Of a stretch of DNA of 64,000 nucleotides, positions 1-64,000 are shown piece after piece. Origin of the DNA: Papio anubis (Eukaryota > Chordata > Mammalia > Primates > Cercopithecidae). Location of the stretch: the NCBI RefSeq assembly GCF_008728515.1, contig NC_044986.1, forward strand, positions 66,329,159 through 66,393,158. Reading direction: 5' to 3'. Position 1 is the stretch's first letter; each line of letters opens with the position of its first letter. A program made the position numbers and the translations under genes. A model generated the notes under the pieces. It had not been told where the DNA came from and ran no database searches. It saw only the letters and a program-made list of their open reading frames with translations.

Positions 1-2703
1 CAGGATCAGCATGAGATATGGTGTGCTCTGTTAGGAAGACCCCAGGATGGGGAGTCAGGAGACTGAACGTCCCACCGCCATTACCCGCCCACAACGTGGC
101 CCTGGATGGTCACGAAGCTCCCTGGGCCTCTCTTTCTCCATCTGTACTGTGGGGACTTGGTAATGCCTTGGAGTGATTCCATCCTTTGGTGCCCAGCCAG
201 GGTAATGGGCACAGCCAAGTGGCCCACATGGGAGAGCAACTAGTGACATCCAGGCACTGCTATATTTTGCAAAGCCATCAGCTCCCCAGCATCTTAGAGC
301 TGCCAGGCATTGAACACAGCATCAGGGGAAGCATCTGCTTGGAAACCCGGGGCTGTCCCAGTGCAGGCCTGTTTGATGAAAGTTGGCAGGGGCAGGATGG
401 CAGTTGGGTTTTCCAAGGCATCTGAAGATTTTCCAGGGGGACACATGAAGACCATCCTTAACAGGGGAAAAAATGGTTTGTGAGAGAGAAAGCCTTATGT
501 TATAGCACCTGTATATCTCTTCCCCTTCCTATGGCACAGCATTAGCTCACAAAGAGGATTTTCCTGTTTCTGAAGTTCCTGTAAGGGACAGGTATGGGGA
601 GTGGCAGCCTGGCTGAGCTTGGCAGAGCCAGATTCCCTTGCATAGGACAAAGGTGCCTGTGAAAGACAGAAGAGAGGGTTGAGTCTAGAGAAGGGGGCTG
701 GAGGCTGACCATGACAGGCATCCCAGGGGGAGGCCTGGAGAGGACTTGGTCTGCAGGCAATAGGGGGGTCGGGGGTAGGTTGCTTTCTGAGTGAGAGACA
801 GAGAGAGAGGCACTGTAGAGAAGGGTCCGTAGCTCTAGCATTTACTAGCTGCATGGGCCTGGGGAGTCACTCAACCTTCCCGTGCCTCAGTTTCTTCATC
901 TGTAAGGTGGGAATGATAGAACCTACTGCATAATGGAAAATCCCTCGAATTGTGCCTGGCACCTGATAAGGACCATAGAGGACTATGCAGTGACAATGGT
1001 GGTGGCAGTGTGGTGATGTAAAAACTCTCAAAATCTTCAGTAGAATTTATATCTCCCAGGGGTAGACCCAGCAAACTGCTCCTCCTGCCATCCGGCTGAG
1101 TGTCGAGTCTTGTCCCAGCTACCTGGTTGCATCTGGTGACAGCTATGCAGCTGAGACTGCTAACAACAGGCAGGGCTGCCCTCAGAGCTCCAGCCTGTGT
1201 CACTGGGGACCTCACCAGAGCCTGCCACAGTGGGAGCCAGGGCCCCATTGGGCCTGGCAGGCGCAAGGCATCTGCACTCCATGTGGCTGAAGCATCCCGA
1301 AATTGCCACAGGCTGAATTTTGTCACCAGCCTGCTTCTCATGCAGAGGACATCTCCCCCAGCCAGGAGGAACAGATTTCCCAGCTGGGCTGGTCCCTCTG
1401 GCTGGCTGGGCTCAGGGGATATTTTCAGATTCTGGGTGACATTCCTCTGCCACTCAGCCTAATGGCTCCCAGATGCTCCCCCTGCCCCGTGCTCCCTCCC
1501 GCTTATTCTGGGCCCTGCATGCAAGGCCCGGGCCTGGGGCTTGCTCACCCAGGCTCTACACCTCTTGACTTTTTCTGTTGCTTTTAATCTAAAACATTTT
1601 GTCCCGCTTAACATGATGGCTTGACAGAGGCCAGCATGAAAGAGGCTGTTTCTTCCTGGATGGTGACCAGGGCAGAGAAGCGGACAGATGAAGGAGGAAA
1701 GAAGGAAGCCGGCTCTGGGAACGGGAGGAGCACGGGGAAACATAGGAGCCTTTATTGGCTGAGCATAAAAGAAGCAACAGGAGTCGCAGCTGAGTTAACG
1801 TGGCCAGGGCACTAGGGGCCGGGCAGACGCACCAGGCCCAGCTGGGAATTGCCGGGAGGGCGGGGTTTCGTGGCTCATGTTCGCAGAAGTGCCTTTCCTT
1901 CCCTATCCTTCGGGGCTGCTTTTCTAAACCTTCCCTCCCGCTCCCCAACCCTACTCCTTTTTTCTCCCTCTCGGAACACTTGAATTTGTCATTCTTGGCT
2001 GTTGCCAGTAATGAGATAGGGCTGCTGCTGCGGCCGTGGGAGGGAGGTGGGGAGTGGACACCAGAAAGAGAAAGGAACAGAGAGAGGCATGGAGGAGGTG
2101 GGGCTGGAGCCTGAGAGGGGACTTTGAGAAACAGGCTGTGGGTGGCAGACCCTGGAGGGGTGAAGTGCCTAACTCACTGTTAAACAGAAACTAGGATGGG
2201 CCGATGGGCCGATGGGCCTCAGGCAGGGTGCACAGTGGCCATCCACGCCCACCCCTGCCTGCCTGCTGGCCCTCCCTGCCATGGCCCAGTGAGGACACCG
2301 GCATGCTAACAATCCTTATCTCTGCAGGATCTGTTATTTCCACCTTTCTCAGTGTGCCCACTGTCCCGTGTTCTGCAAAGCAGCCTTGTACACAAGTTCA
2401 GGCAGGTCACAAAAAGCCCATTTTGTGGGGTGGGAAGCTGAGGCAGAAGGGCCACCAGCAGGTCGCCAGCAGGGCTGAGCCTGGGGCCCAGATCTCTGGA
2501 TTTCTCATCCAGTTATGAAAATATGGAGATGAAATAAAGGGGGAAGAGATTATATTGGTGAAAATGGGCCAGGAAAAGACAAGCTTCGAAGACCAGATGG
2601 AAACCCCTCCGCTGAGGAATCCTTGGACGCTGCTCCCAAGGCAGCCTCCCCACCGCCCCTGCAGCAATGACACTGACCCAGGCATTTTCTCTCTCTCTTT
2701 CAG
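1..2703 (+). other. Intron upstream of the 8-bp microexon (3' part)
   Basis: No collagenous or other splice-flanked reading frame was found. One MIR fragment lies near 838-975. The intron ends in a long pyrimidine tract (2685-2703) with a TGAC-rich branch-point-like stretch at about 2667-2677. Confidence 0.8.
838..975 (+). repeat. MIR fragment
   Basis: It matches the MIR order in sense orientation: ACTAGCTG, cytosine-rich CTCAACCTTCC, CCTCAGTTTCTTCATCTGTAA, then GTGCCTGGCAC. Confidence 0.75.
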
Positions 2704-63875
<61,172 letters not shown>

Positions 63876-64000
63876 GTAAATCTTGTCTTGACAAAGGGGG
63901 TGAAGACCTTGCAAGGGCAGCGACCCCAGGGCTTCCCCTCCTCCTGTGACCCTCTCATCTTCCCAGCACCACCGCCATACCCTCCTGCTGCTCCAAAGCA

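Noticed and set aside
1..2703. Search for the upstream exon encoding the CPPG end of NC1
   Set aside because: No splice-flanked match was found, so that exon must lie outside the window.

Overview
The window is primate, almost certainly human, nuclear DNA. It carries AluJ-, AluS- and AluY-like elements, L1 and MIR remnants, MaLR-type LTRs and CA/TC microsatellites. Its only recognisable gene is on the + strand: tiny Gly-X-Y exons with consensus splice sites that together spell part of the alpha-1 chain of type XIII collagen (COL13A1). The gene runs through the whole window. The first exon (cytoplasmic tail, transmembrane segment, start of the ectodomain) lies upstream, and most of COL3 plus NC4 lies downstream. 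No second gene, structural RNA gene or CRISPR array was found.

Layout. 1-2703 is intron. 2704-30593 holds eleven small exons of the first triple-helical domain (COL1), starting with an 8-bp microexon. 32506-33792 holds two non-collagenous exons of NC2, and 37753-37860 carries the NC2/COL2 junction. 39941-60652 holds the COL2 exons. 60653-61939 encodes NC3. 63813-63875 begins COL3. The 26 recognised exons total 1115 coding bases, about 372 codons. All except the microexon start and end on codon boundaries, so cassette exons can be skipped without a frameshift; this fits the heavy alternative splicing known for this gene. Introns run from 96 bp to 11.4 kb.

Function (established knowledge). Collagen XIII is a homotrimeric type II transmembrane collagen found at focal adhesions and neuromuscular junctions. 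It is shed from the surface by furin-type proteases, and loss of function causes congenital myasthenic syndrome 19. In this window the COL exons supply the triple helix. NC2 supplies a flexible, cysteine-containing, alternatively spliced hinge. NC3 supplies a short hydrophobic heptad-like segment thought to help trimerisation.

Most interesting observations. (1) A 63-bp in-frame Gly-X-Y candidate exon at 54445-54507 lies between two COL2 exons. It is not in the alpha-1(XIII) chain as I remember it, resembles the next exon, and has a weak donor. (2) A 183-bp inverted duplication (18031-18213 and 20132-20314; 4 mismatches, no indels) has its second copy inserted in an old L1 fragment between 9-bp direct repeats. 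(3) Cassette-type exons here tend to have weak donors. (4) A 20-bp-period minisatellite lies inside an LTR-like element. (5) A diverged direct duplication of about 200 bp belongs to no repeat family I recognise.
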